Origin: Burkholderiales bacterium
GTDB lineage: Bacteria > Pseudomonadota > Gammaproteobacteria > Burkholderiales > SG8-41
Direction: 5' to 3'
Assembly (NCBI GenBank): GCA_020854035.1
Contig: JADZGE010000103.1
Coordinates: 1-56,215 of the forward strand
Length of the DNA stretch: 56,215 nt
The notes under the pieces are model-generated. The model was not told the origin of the DNA. It did no database searches and worked only from the letters and a program-made list of their open reading frames with translations. Each line of letters opens with the position of its first letter. The stretch's first letter is position 1. Both the position numbers and the translations under genes were made by a program. This document shows, piece after piece, positions 24,230-33,246 of the stretch.

Positions 24230-25438
24230 TTAGATGCGAAGCCCGGCGGACTCGAGCTCCGTCGTGCTGAAGCCGAGTCGTCCGGCGAGGATCGCGCGAT
24301 TGTCGGCGCCGAGCGGCGCGGCCGCGCGGTCGATCGCGCCAGGCGTGCGGGAGAGGCGCCCGACTATATTCTGCATGCGGAGATCGCAGCGAAGCTCCTC
24401 GTCGGGTATCGAGACGATGCTCCGGCGTTCCCGCAGGTGAGGATCCGCGACGACGTCCGCGACGCTGCACACGGGACCCGCTGCGGCCTCATGCTCTTCA
24501 AGCCGTTTCAGGATGTCGGCCTGATCGAAGTCGAGAAACGCCTGCTGCAATGCTTCCTCGAGCGCATCGATGTGCTCGCGGCGCGACGTGTTGTCACCGA
24601 ACCGCGGATCGGCAATCAGATGCGGCAGGTCGAGCGCGCGACACAGCCGTTCGAATATCGATTGCGAGCCGGCGGAGATCGCGACCCACTTGCCGTCACG
24701 CGTACGGAACGAATTACGCGGAGAAACGATCGGCAACCGGCTGCCCGTCCGCTCCTGCACGTAGCCGAGCTGATCGTAATCGATCACCTGCGGGCCAAGC
24801 ATCGTCAGCAGCGATTCGTAGATCGCCAGGTCCACGACCTGACCGCGACCGGCATGTTCGCGCGCCCGGAGCGCGGCGAGCGTGAGGAAGGCTCCCGCAA
24901 GTCCGGTCGACGTGTCGGCCAGCGCAAAGCTCGGAAGCAACGGTGGCCGATCGGCGTCGCCGTTCGTGTATGCAAACCCCGTCATCGCCTCGGCGAGCGT
25001 TCCGAAACCGGGACGATCGCGGTACGGGCCGGTCTGCCCGAAGCCGGAGACGCGCACCAGCACGATTCGCGGATTGATGCGTTCGAGCTCCTCGTATCCG
25101 AGTCCCCACGATTCGAGCGTTCCCGGCCGGAAGTTCTCGATGACTACGTCCGCGTTCCGCGCGAGGCGGCGCACGATTTCGACCCCGAGCGGTGTGCGCA
25201 GATCGGCGGTGACGGAGCGCTTGTTACGGTTCACGACCTTGTGGTACAGGCTGACCCCGTCCTTGCGGTTACCCCACGCCCTCAGTCCGTCGCCACCGCT
25301 GGGATTCTCGACCTTCACAACCTCGGCGCCATAGTCGCCGAGCAGCATGCCTATGGTGGGACCCGCGATCAGTGTCGCCAGCTCGACCACCGAGACGCCC
25401 TCGAGCGGCCGTGCCGGATTCGGAACGCTGTTCATCAT
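24230..25438 (-). CDS. CaiB/BaiF-type CoA-transferase (first in operon)
   Basis: This 402-aa class III CoA-transferase has 'LIAGPTIGMLLGDYGAEVVK' near the N-terminus, 'ADVVIENFRPGTLESWGLGY' (97-115), and likely catalytic D175 in FALADTSTG. It differs clearly from the next CoA-transferase, so the pair is not a recent tandem duplication. Two adjacent ATGs (25438 and 25435) are possible starts, neither with a good ribosome-binding site. It heads the minus-strand operon and is divergent from the IclR regulator across only 30 bp. Confidence 0.9.
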   Translation of the reverse strand: MMNSVPNPARPLEGVSVVELATLIAGPTIGMLLGDYGAEVVKVENPSGGDGLRAWGNRKDGVSLYHKVVNRNKRSVTADLRTPLGVEIVRRLARNADVVIENFRPGTLESWGLGYEELERINPRIVLVRVSGFGQTGPYRDRPGFGTLAEAMTGFAYTNGDADRPPLLPSFALADTSTGLAGAFLTLAALRAREHAGRGQVVDLAIYESLLTMLGPQVIDYDQLGYVQERTGSRLPIVSPRNSFRTRDGKWVAISAGSQSIFERLCRALDLPHLIADPRFGDNTSRREHIDALEEALQQAFLDFDQADILKRLEEHEAAAGPVCSVADVVADPHLRERRSIVSIPDEELRCDLRMQNIVGRLSRTPGAIDRAAAPLGADNRAILAGRLGFSTTELESAGLRI

Positions 25439-25468
25439 GCCGAACAAGAGTACAATGAAGTCCCTCGT
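25439..25468. promoter_or_regulatory. 30-bp divergent control region
   Basis: Only 30 bp separate the IclR-type regulator from the CoA-transferase operon. Promoters must overlap the coding ends, a common arrangement for IclR regulators that control the divergent operon and themselves. I do not see an obvious palindrome. Confidence 0.4.
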
Positions 25469-26296
25469 ATGGTCAAACCGTCCAGCGACATACACCGCGC
25501 CGCGAGCCGCGTACTCGATATCCTGGAGCGCCTCGCCGCGAGCGGCGAGACCACGACCCTTGCCGTGTTGAGCGCGGAGATGGACATACCGAAGAGCAGT
25601 CTGCTGCCGCTCTTGCGTACGCTGGTTGCACGCAAGTGGGTCGAGCAGCCGCGGCCCGCGAGCTATCGCCTCGCTCCCCATCGCCTGCCTTCGGGCAGCC
25701 GCCCGGCTGCGCGGCCCGAGCTCCCCGCGGTCGCGCGGCCATTCCTGGCGCGCCTCACCGCCGAAACCGGCGAGTCGAGTTTTCTCGGCGTGTTGCCGCC
25801 CTTGGACGACGCGGTGGTGTACATCGACAAGGTCGAAAGCCCGCGGCGCATCCGCTACAGCGCGGAGCTCGGCGAGAGACGCCCGCTTCATTGCACTGCC
25901 GTCGGCATGGCGGTCTTCGCGTTTCTGCCGGCGCCGCTTCGCACGCGCCTGCTCCGCAGAGTCAAGCTCGCACCGTTCACTGCGCACACGAGCACGGACC
26001 GCGCGCTCCTCGCGCGGCGGCTTTCTCAAGTGGCGAGAGCCGGCGTCGCCGTGACGATCGAGGAATTTGTCGAAGGCGCAGGCGCCATTGCAGCGCCCGT
26101 CTACGACGACGCCGGCATGGTGACCGCGGCGTGCGCGCTTGCGGGCCCCACCGAGCGCATGCGTGCTTCGCGCGATCGCTACATCGAAGCGGTCAAGGCG
26201 AGCGCCCTCGCCATCTCCGGCGCACTGGGCTGGGCGCCGGATGGTGAAGGACTCATGCATGCGCCGGCGGATCGCGCGAGACGAGAGAGGCCGTAG
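25469..26296 (+). CDS. IclR-family transcriptional regulator
   Basis: This 275-aa regulator has an N-terminal winged helix (about 8-65: 'RAASRVLDILERLAASGETT', 'LSAEMDIPKSSLLPLLRTLV') and the IclR effector domain ('SSFLGVLPPLDDAVVYIDKV', 'LHCTAVGMAVFAFLP', 'AGVAVTIEEFVEGAGAIAAP'). The start ATG is 25469. By position it likely controls the divergent CoA-transferase, transporter and selenoprotein operon in response to the substrate or a CoA ester. Confidence 0.9.
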   Translation: MVKPSSDIHRAASRVLDILERLAASGETTTLAVLSAEMDIPKSSLLPLLRTLVARKWVEQPRPASYRLAPHRLPSGSRPAARPELPAVARPFLARLTAETGESSFLGVLPPLDDAVVYIDKVESPRRIRYSAELGERRPLHCTAVGMAVFAFLPAPLRTRLLRRVKLAPFTAHTSTDRALLARRLSQVARAGVAVTIEEFVEGAGAIAAPVYDDAGMVTAACALAGPTERMRASRDRYIEAVKASALAISGALGWAPDGEGLMHAPADRARRERP

Positions 26297-26366
26297 GTTC
26301 TCGACCTCGCACTTGTCGAGCCTCTGCCGCAAGCATGGCGAACGAACCGGTACCGGGGGTGCAGGG

Positions 26367-28022
26367 TCAGGAACCGGCCCCCTTGCCATTCGCCTCGCCC
26401 GGCCGGAACTTCGTCTCCGGCTTGAGGCCATTGCGCCGGAGCTTCTCGCTGATTTTTCCGTTCTCCAGGTAGCGCCCCGCCACCGCCCGCAGCGCCGCCT
26501 CGTCCCACTGCGGCAGCCAGTCGCCGAGCGAGTAGCCGTACCACGGCGGCTGCGGGCGCAGCTTCGGCAGCCCGAGCTTCTCCCAGATCGCCCTTGCCCG
26601 CTCCATGTACTCCCGCTTCGGCAGCGCGAGCGGCGGCATGTCGCCCTTCATGGTCGCGTCCATGAGGAGCGTGGAATCCTCGTCGTCCTCGCGCTCGCGC
26701 TTCGGCCCGTGCCCCTGACCGCGATGGGGCAGGGTCTTCACGTCCTCGACCGGGTTCATGCGGTAGGCCATCGCCCACAGGATGGCGTGCGCGTTGTCCG
26801 GATCGATATCGTCATTCACCGCGATGGTGATCTTGCTGCAATCCCCCTTGAAGAACGCCGCGCCGTGGAGAGCGCGCCACACCTCGGTGCGGGGCGTGCC
26901 CTTCTCCACGGTGACGATGGAGACGCGGAGCAGTCCCGTGAGCGGCTCGTGGAGCGACACGCCCTTCACTCCCCGTATGCCGAGCGTGTCGCGCAGGTGC
27001 GCGAGGAAGAGCGGCTCGTAGGCGACGCGCTTGATGACGCTCGACTCGGAAGGCGCGACCTGGCTCAAGTAGGAGGGGATGACGGGTTCGCGCCGGTGCG
27101 TGATCGCCGTGACGCGCATGGGCATGTTGAACTCTTCCAGCGCGATGTGCCCGTGCGATTCGCCGAACGGCGCCTCCGGCTCGAGCCACTCCGTGTCGAT
27201 GAGCCCCTCGATCACGATTTCCGACTCGGCGGGCACCAGCAGGTCGACCGTCCTGCCCTTCGCCACCCGGATCGGGACGCCGGCCAATCCGCCGGCGACG
27301 TCGATCTCGTCCAGGCCGATGGGCAGTTTCTGCGGCCCCATGAAGGCGACGTACGGCGGGCAGCCGAGCACGATCGCGCAGGGCATCGCCTTCTCACCGC
27401 GCTTCTGGTGTTTGAGGTAGTGCAGGTAGCCGCCCGCGCCGCCTACCCGCGTCGCCATCCGCACCACGAGCCGGTCGGAGGCCTTCAACGCCGCGCGGTA
27501 GGTGCCCATGTTCTGCACGCCCGTCTCCGGATCGCGGGTGATGACGTTGGTCGCGGTGAGGGTGGGTGCGGAGTCGAACCCCGGCGTGGAAACCGGTATC
27601 GGCAGCATGTCGAGACCGCGGCCTTCGCCCTTCAGCGCGGCTCCCGCCAGCACGACCTCGTGGCACTCGGCCTTCTTCACGACGCGCGGGGCGACGGGGT
27701 GAGCGATCGCGTGGTCCCATTTCGCCTGTATTGCCTCGACCGGCACGCCCATGCCGGCGCTGTAGATGGCGCGGTTCGCGGCGATCGCGCCGACGACGAC
27801 GGGCATCGAGTACTTGCGCCCGCGCCCGTCATGGATCCTGCGGAAGAGAAAAGCCCTGCGCTCCGGCTCGTCGAGCCCGCCGACGAACTGCCAGCGCACC
27901 AGCGGATGGAGTTCCGAGTCCTTGTCCACCGGCTCGTCTATCGTCACCAGCAACCCGCGCTTCGCCAGCGTCGCAAGGTGCTCGTGCAGGTCGGGATAGC
28001 CGCGGCGGAGGTCGGTTTTCAC
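26367..28022 (-). CDS. UbiD-family decarboxylase
   Basis: This protein of about 551 aa has the UbiD layout: the N-terminal 'DLHEHLATLAKRGLLVTIDE', a prFMN-binding middle region ('PTLTATNVITRDPETGVQNM', 'ALKASDRLVVRMATRVGGAG'), and the active-site block 'LEPEAPFGESHGHI' with the conserved acidic residues. Such enzymes use prenylated FMN to (de)carboxylate aromatic or unsaturated acids. A UbiX-type flavin prenyltransferase is not in the window. The start is probably GTG 28020-28022, without a clear ribosome-binding site. It is divergent from a molybdenum hydroxylase, hinting at a shared aromatic substrate. Confidence 0.88.
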   Translation of the reverse strand: MKTDLRRGYPDLHEHLATLAKRGLLVTIDEPVDKDSELHPLVRWQFVGGLDEPERRAFLFRRIHDGRGRKYSMPVVVGAIAANRAIYSAGMGVPVEAIQAKWDHAIAHPVAPRVVKKAECHEVVLAGAALKGEGRGLDMLPIPVSTPGFDSAPTLTATNVITRDPETGVQNMGTYRAALKASDRLVVRMATRVGGAGGYLHYLKHQKRGEKAMPCAIVLGCPPYVAFMGPQKLPIGLDEIDVAGGLAGVPIRVAKGRTVDLLVPAESEIVIEGLIDTEWLEPEAPFGESHGHIALEEFNMPMRVTAITHRREPVIPSYLSQVAPSESSVIKRVAYEPLFLAHLRDTLGIRGVKGVSLHEPLTGLLRVSIVTVEKGTPRTEVWRALHGAAFFKGDCSKITIAVNDDIDPDNAHAILWAMAYRMNPVEDVKTLPHRGQGHGPKREREDDEDSTLLMDATMKGDMPPLALPKREYMERARAIWEKLGLPKLRPQPPWYGYSLGDWLPQWDEAALRAVAGRYLENGKISEKLRRNGLKPETKFRPGEANGKGAGS

Positions 28023-28284
28023 GATGGCTGGAGGGCTTCGCGACTCGCGCTGCGGGCCGCGAGGAGCCGCGGGCTGCGAGTCATGAGCGCTGAGCCGTGA
28101 GCGTGGCGCAGTGAAATGCGGTGCATGGGGCTCATCATAGCCGATAGGCGGGGAGGAGAGCACCGCCGGGCCACGGCGCCCGGGGGCTCGGCCCGCGGGG
28201 CGTGCGCTTGGCTTACAATCCACGCGCGATGAGGCGTTTCTCTACCCACGGCTCGCGGCTCGCGGCTCGCGGCCCGCGGCCCGT
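28023..28284. promoter_or_regulatory. divergent region with heptamer repeats abutting a start codon
   Basis: Five tandem heptamers (GGCTCGC three times, GGCCCGC, GGCCCGT; 28250-28284) run right up to the ATG of the FAD-subunit gene, where a ribosome-binding site would be expected. An upstream ATG at 28229 opens a 19-codon frame through the repeats. Its TGA overlaps the gene start (ATGA). TACAAT at 28214-28219 may be a -10 element. Confidence 0.5.
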
Positions 28285-29166
28285 ATGAAGGCCGCTCCGT
28301 TCTCCTATGTCCGCGCCGCTTCCGTCGCCGAAGCGTGCGACTGGCTTCGCCGCGAGGGCGAGGACGCGCGGCTGATCGCCGGCGGGCAGAGCCTCGTCCC
28401 GATGATGGCGATGCGGCTGACGCGCCCGAAGCGCGTGATCGACATCAACGAGATCGAGGCGTTGAAGTTCATCGAATTCACCGGGGAGCACGCCCGCATC
28501 GGCGCGTGCACCCGCCAGTGCGTGGCGGAGCGGGACGTGGCCCTCGCCGGGCGGGTACCGCTGCTGCGCCGGGCGCTTGCGTGGGTGGGGCACCAGCAGA
28601 CGCGCAACCGCGGCACGGTCGGGGGCAGCCTCGCGCACGCGGACCCGTCGGCGGAACTGCCTCTCGTCGCGCAGGTGCTGGGAGCGACAATGGTGGCCCG
28701 GTCGAGCGCGGGTGCGCGATCGCTCGCCGCCGCCGATTTCTTCACCGGGCCGCTCGCGACGGCGTTGCGGGCCGAGGAGTGCGTGGAGGAGACCCGCTGG
28801 CCGGTGTGGAGCGGGGCGCGCATCGGCTGCTCCTTTACCGAGGTGAGCCGGCGGCACGGTGATTTCGCGATGGTCGCCGCGGCGGCGCAGGTGGCGCTCG
28901 ACGCAGACGGGCGGTGCGTGCGTGCGAGCTTCGGGCTGGGCGGCGGGGGCTCGGTGCCGGGTGCATTTCCGGAGATCGCGGTGCGGCTTCGCGGAACGCG
29001 CCTCGAAGAAGACGCCATCGGGGATGCCGCGCATGCCGCGGCGTCGGAGGTCGATTTCTCGCGCGACGTGCACGCGAGCGCGGCGTACCGCCGGCACCTC
29101 GGCGCGGTGCTCGCTGCCCGCGCGCTGCGCGCCGCGAGGGACCGTGCCAAGGGCGTGGGTGACTGA
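28285..29166 (+). CDS. molybdenum hydroxylase FAD-binding subunit (CoxM-like)
   Basis: This 293-aa protein has the FAD_binding_5 fold of CO-dehydrogenase/xanthine-dehydrogenase medium subunits: 'RLIAGGQSLVPMMAMRL' (29-45) and 'GHQQTRNRGTVGGSLAHADP' (102-121). The C-terminal CO_deh_flav_C domain follows. It passes electrons from the 2Fe-2S subunit to an acceptor through FAD. It is first in a medium-small-large order. No good ribosome-binding site is present because heptamer repeats abut the ATG. Confidence 0.9.
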   Translation: MKAAPFSYVRAASVAEACDWLRREGEDARLIAGGQSLVPMMAMRLTRPKRVIDINEIEALKFIEFTGEHARIGACTRQCVAERDVALAGRVPLLRRALAWVGHQQTRNRGTVGGSLAHADPSAELPLVAQVLGATMVARSSAGARSLAAADFFTGPLATALRAEECVEETRWPVWSGARIGCSFTEVSRRHGDFAMVAAAAQVALDADGRCVRASFGLGGGGSVPGAFPEIAVRLRGTRLEEDAIGDAAHAAASEVDFSRDVHASAAYRRHLGAVLAARALRAARDRAKGVGD

Positions 29167-29262
29167 CGCGCGGGCGCCCCGGCCACCCCGGCGCCTCGCG
29201 CCGCCCCTGGGAGGGGTGTCGACGCAGGCGGCGGGGTGGGTAGAGTGCGGGACAGGAGTCAG

Positions 29263-29760
29263 GTGACGGAAGAGACGTACGCGGTGACGATCGAAGTGAA
29301 CGGCGTCATGCGCCGGGGAGTGGTCCCGGCGCGCACGACGCTCGCGGACTTCCTGCGCGACGAACTGCGTCTCACCGGCACGCACATCGGGTGCGAGCAC
29401 GGCGTCTGCGGCGCGTGCTCCGTCCTGCTCGACGGCGAACCGGTGCGCTCGTGCCTCGTGTTCGCCGTGCAGGCGGACGGGCACCGGGTGCGCACCGTGG
29501 AAGGGCTCGCGAATCCGGACGGCACGCTCTCGGTGCTGCAGGAGAGTTTCTGCGAGGCGCACGGCCTGCAATGCGGCTACTGCACGCCCGGAATGCTGAT
29601 CGCGGCGCAGAGCCTGCTCGACGCCGTGCGCCACCCCACCGAGGAGCAGATCCGCGAGGCGATCGACGGCAACCTCTGCCGGTGCACGGGCTACCAGCAG
29701 ATCGTGCAAGCCGTGCAGCTCGCCGCGGAGCGGGTGGCGAGGGAGAACGGCAAACACTGA
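29263..29760 (+). CDS. molybdenum hydroxylase 2Fe-2S subunit (CoxS-like)
   Basis: This 165-aa protein carries two [2Fe-2S] sites: a ferredoxin-type set C44, C49, C52 and C64 (GCEHGVCGACSV), and a C-terminal set C104, C107, C139 and C141 (CGYC and CRCTG). Length and spacing are standard for CoxS-type subunits. I chose the GTG at 29263, which follows AGGAG at good spacing; a GTG nine codons upstream is possible. It ends 12 bp before the large subunit. Confidence 0.92.
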   Translation: MTEETYAVTIEVNGVMRRGVVPARTTLADFLRDELRLTGTHIGCEHGVCGACSVLLDGEPVRSCLVFAVQADGHRVRTVEGLANPDGTLSVLQESFCEAHGLQCGYCTPGMLIAAQSLLDAVRHPTEEQIREAIDGNLCRCTGYQQIVQAVQLAAERVARENGKH

Positions 29761-29772
29761 ACCGCATTTGAC

Positions 29773-32190
29773 ATGAGCGAATTCCGCTACATCGGCAAGC
29801 ACCGCCGCGCGAAGGAGCACCCGCGATTCGTGACCGGGCGCGGGCGCTACGCCGCGGATATCGCGCTGCCGGGCACGAAGCACGTCGCGATCGTCGCCTC
29901 CCCTCACGCATCGGCCCGCATACTCGCGATCAGGGCGGACGAGGCGCGTAGCGCCCCGGGCGTGCACTGCGTGCTGACCGGAGAGGAGTTCTGCGCGGCG
30001 ACCGACTCGCTCGCGATCGGCGTCGATGCGCCCGCGGTGACGCGTTACGCGCTGGCGAAGGACCTCGTGCGCTATTCGGGCGAATGGGTCGCCGCCGTCG
30101 TCGCCGATACCCGCGCGCTCGCCGAGGACGCGGCGGAGTTCGTCGAGGTGGACTACGAGCCGCTGGCGCACGTGCTCGACCCAGAGGCGGCGGCGCGTCC
30201 CGGCGCGACGCTCGTGCACCCGGCGCACGGCTCGAACGTGCTCTACCACCGCCGTTTCGTGTGGGGGCCGGTCGAGGAGGCTTTCGCGGACGCGGCGCAC
30301 CGCCTGACGTTGCGCGCGGCATGGGGCCGCAGTTCGACCGTTCCGATCGAGACCTTCGGGGTCACCGCGCAATGGGACGCGGGCCAGGAGATCCTCGACA
30401 TCTGGGCCTCCATCCAGATGCCGAAATACCCCGATCAGACCGCGCGCGCGCTGCGCCTTCCCGGGAACGCCGTGCGCGTGCACTACGACGTGGACGTGGG
30501 CGGCAGCTACGGTGTCAAGCGCGGGATCAAGCACACGGTGCTCGTCGGGTATCTCGCGCGCAAGCTCGGCGTGCCGGTGCGCTACGTCGAGGATCGACTC
30601 GAGAACATGCGCGGCGGCGACATGCAGGGCCCCGACCGGATCTTCGACATCGACGTGGCCTTCGACGGCGAGGGCACGGTGCGCGCGCTGAGGATACGCG
30701 CCCTCGACGACGTCGGCGCCTACGCCGGGCGCGCGCCGCTCCAGCTCGGCAAGCCCGTGACCGCGATCTGCGGCCCGTACCGCATACCCGCCGTGGAGTA
30801 CGAACCGACCTCCGTCATGACCCACAAGACGCCGCAGGAAGCGGTGCGCGGGTTCGGGCAGTCGCCGACCAATTTCGCGCTGGAGTGCGCCATGGACCGC
30901 GTGGCGCGCCACCTCGGCATGGACCGGATCGAGGTGAGGCGGCGCAACCTCGTCCGCAGGGAGGAGTTCCCGTACCGCATTCCCAGCGGTTCGACCTACG
31001 ATTCGGGCGACTACCACGCGGTGCTCGACAAGGCCCTCGCGGCGGCCGACTACCCGGCGCTCGTCGCGACGCGCGACCGGGCCCGCGCGGCGGGACGTCT
31101 CGCCGGGATCGGGATATCCACCTGCCTCGAGCCCTCCGGGGGCAACTCCGCGTTCGAGCCGCTCTTCAACCCGAAGAACGACACGACAACGTGGATGGAT
31201 TCCTGCCTCGTGCGCGTCGACCTGAACGGCGCCGTGACCGGCGTCATCGGCAACTCCTCGTCGGGGCAGGGCCACGAGACGCTCGTGTCGACCGTGATCG
31301 GTGAAGTGCTGGAGATCGATCCGGCGACGGTGCGCGTGGTGCGGGCCGATTCGCTGACGGCGTTGCCTTCCAACAGCCCGGTCGGCAGCCGCATGGCGAT
31401 CATGCTGGGCGGCGCGGCGGCGGGCGCCGCCCGGCGCATCCGCGAGAACCTGATCGAAATCGCCGCGCACAACCTCGGCTGCACGATCGAATCGGTCGAG
31501 TACCGGGATGGCGGCGCGTCGCTGCGGGGGCACCCGGAGAAGCGGCTCGCGTGGATGGATCTCGTCACGATCGCGCACCGCAAGTTCCACCAGCTCCCGC
31601 CGGGCCTCGAACCCGGCCTGCAGGAGAAGTTCGTCTGGCAGGTCCCGACCGGTGGGGCCGTTCCGACGCCCGAAGGCGTGGTCCAGATCTATCCGTGCTA
31701 TTCGTTCGAGGCACACGTCGTCTACGTCGAGATCGATCCCGACACGGCGGCGCCGCGCCTGCTGCGCTACGTCTGCGGCCACGACTGCGGGGTCATGTTG
31801 AGCCCGGATATCGTGCACGGCATGACCTGCGGCGGCATCGCGCACGGGATCGGCGCGGCGCTCTACGAGAAGTTCGCCTACGACGAGGGCGGACAGCTCG
31901 AGGCTGGCACCTTCATGGACTACCTGATACCGGGCGCGCGGGAGGTCCCGGCCATCAGGATCGTGGACCATTGCACGCCCTCGCCGCTCACGACGTTCGG
32001 ACAGAAGGGCTCGGGCGAGGCCGGCTACCTCGGCGGCCCGGCCGCCATTGCGAGCGCCGTGAACGATGCGCTCGCGCCCCTCGGGACGTCGCTCGAGACG
32101 CTGCCGATGTCGCACGAGGGGCTCTGGCGTGCGATTTCGGCTGGCAAGCGTGAGTGGAAAGGAAGGGACGAAGGTGACGGGTGGGGGTGA
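29773..32190 (+). CDS. molybdenum hydroxylase large (molybdopterin) subunit
   Basis: This 805-aa protein of the xanthine dehydrogenase/CoxL family binds molybdopterin cytosine dinucleotide. It has the N-terminal aldehyde-oxidase hammerhead domain ('HPRFVTGRGRYAADI') and the Mo-binding segments 'VDVGGSYGVKRGIKHTVLVG' and 'QEAVRGFGQSPTNFALECAM'. The catalytic Glu is in QKGSGEAGYLGGP near the C-terminus. The active-site loop is not the CO-dehydrogenase type (AYRCSFR is absent), so an aromatic or N-heterocyclic hydroxylase is more likely. The ends of the three subunit genes are close together. Confidence 0.9.
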   Translation: MSEFRYIGKHRRAKEHPRFVTGRGRYAADIALPGTKHVAIVASPHASARILAIRADEARSAPGVHCVLTGEEFCAATDSLAIGVDAPAVTRYALAKDLVRYSGEWVAAVVADTRALAEDAAEFVEVDYEPLAHVLDPEAAARPGATLVHPAHGSNVLYHRRFVWGPVEEAFADAAHRLTLRAAWGRSSTVPIETFGVTAQWDAGQEILDIWASIQMPKYPDQTARALRLPGNAVRVHYDVDVGGSYGVKRGIKHTVLVGYLARKLGVPVRYVEDRLENMRGGDMQGPDRIFDIDVAFDGEGTVRALRIRALDDVGAYAGRAPLQLGKPVTAICGPYRIPAVEYEPTSVMTHKTPQEAVRGFGQSPTNFALECAMDRVARHLGMDRIEVRRRNLVRREEFPYRIPSGSTYDSGDYHAVLDKALAAADYPALVATRDRARAAGRLAGIGISTCLEPSGGNSAFEPLFNPKNDTTTWMDSCLVRVDLNGAVTGVIGNSSSGQGHETLVSTVIGEVLEIDPATVRVVRADSLTALPSNSPVGSRMAIMLGGAAAGAARRIRENLIEIAAHNLGCTIESVEYRDGGASLRGHPEKRLAWMDLVTIAHRKFHQLPPGLEPGLQEKFVWQVPTGGAVPTPEGVVQIYPCYSFEAHVVYVEIDPDTAAPRLLRYVCGHDCGVMLSPDIVHGMTCGGIAHGIGAALYEKFAYDEGGQLEAGTFMDYLIPGAREVPAIRIVDHCTPSPLTTFGQKGSGEAGYLGGPAAIASAVNDALAPLGTSLETLPMSHEGLWRAISAGKREWKGRDEGDGWG

Positions 32191-32241
32191 CAGGATGATG
32201 GTGACGCGACGTGGTGCCGATCGGGCCGCGAAGGAGAGTGT

Positions 32242-33246
32242 ATGAAGGCGAGGGTACGCGGTGCATGGCGCTGGCTGCCGTTCGTGCTGGTCATGGGGGC
32301 GTCCGCGGCGGCGCAGGCGCAGACACGCCCGGCGCGCGAGGACGCGCGGGCCTGGCCGGAGCGGCCGCCGCGCGTGGTCGTGCCGTTCACGCCCGGGAGC
32401 GCCACCGACGCGGTCGCGCGCTTCGTCGCGGAGCGCCTCGGCGCGCAGCTCGGCCAGACCTTCGTCGTGGAGAATCGTCCGGGCGCAGGCGGCACGATCG
32501 GCATGGCGGTCGTCGCGCGGGCGAGCGCCGACGGCTACACGATACTCGTGCATTCGTCTTCGTACACCGTGACCCCGACCACGTACCCGAAGGCGCCGTA
32601 CGACACGCTGCGGGATTTCACGGGGGTGACGCCGCTCGCCAACCTGCCGAACGTGCTCGTCATCGCGCCGGGCAAGGGGATACGATCGGTGAAGGATCTC
32701 GTTACCGCGGCGCGCGCGAAGCCGGGATCGCTCACCTACGCCTCCGCGGGCCTCGGCAGCGCGACCCAGCTCAACGCCGAGCGTTTTCGCCTCGGCGCGG
32801 GCGTCGAGGGCGTGCACGTCCCGTTCAGGGGGACGCCCGAGGCGCTGACGGAAGTCATCACCGGCCGCGTGGACATCTACTTCTGCCCGGTGCTCTCCGT
32901 CCTCTCGCTCCTCAAGGAAGGCAAGCTCGTGGCGCTCGCCGTGGGCAGCACGCGGCGCTCCACGGCGCTGCCCGCCCTGCCGACGACCGTCGAGGCGGGG
33001 ATTCCCGATTCGGACTACAACTTCTGGGTGGGCATGGCGGTGCCCTCGAAAACGGCGCGCGCGATCCTGCTGAAGCTGCACGAGCACACGGCGAAGGCGC
33101 TCAAGGCGCCCGACGTGCGCGAGCGCATGGCGAAGCTCGGCGCCGAGGACATGCTGATGACGCCGGAAGAGTTCGACCGCTACATCCGCCGGGAGATCGC
33201 CGCCAACGCCAAGCTGGTGAAGGCGGCCGGGATCACGGTCAACTGA
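32242..33246 (+). CDS. Bug/TctC-type receptor (third)
   Basis: This 334-aa receptor has a signal peptide (to about residue 28) and the TctC hallmarks 'PPRVVVPFTPGSATDAVARF', VVENRPGAGGTIG, ADGYTILVHSSSYT, 'LTYASAGLGSATQLNAERF' and VPFRGTPEAL. It lies 51 bp after the molybdenum hydroxylase. By position it is probably the periplasmic receptor for that enzyme's substrate or its product. As elsewhere in the window, no TctAB is present. Confidence 0.88.
   Translation: MKARVRGAWRWLPFVLVMGASAAAQAQTRPAREDARAWPERPPRVVVPFTPGSATDAVARFVAERLGAQLGQTFVVENRPGAGGTIGMAVVARASADGYTILVHSSSYTVTPTTYPKAPYDTLRDFTGVTPLANLPNVLVIAPGKGIRSVKDLVTAARAKPGSLTYASAGLGSATQLNAERFRLGAGVEGVHVPFRGTPEALTEVITGRVDIYFCPVLSVLSLLKEGKLVALAVGSTRRSTALPALPTTVEAGIPDSDYNFWVGMAVPSKTARAILLKLHEHTAKALKAPDVRERMAKLGAEDMLMTPEEFDRYIRREIAANAKLVKAAGITVN

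Noticed and set aside
24230..25438. First CoA-transferase seeming to lack a catalytic Asp at 'PGFGTLAEAM'
   Set aside because: The nucleophilic Asp belongs to the later 'LADTSTG' segment (D175), which is intact.
28213..33087. A very long open frame on the minus strand opposite the molybdenum hydroxylase and TctC genes
   Set aside because: It has Arg-, Ala- and Asp-rich composition without domains and is a typical antisense shadow of high-GC coding sequence.
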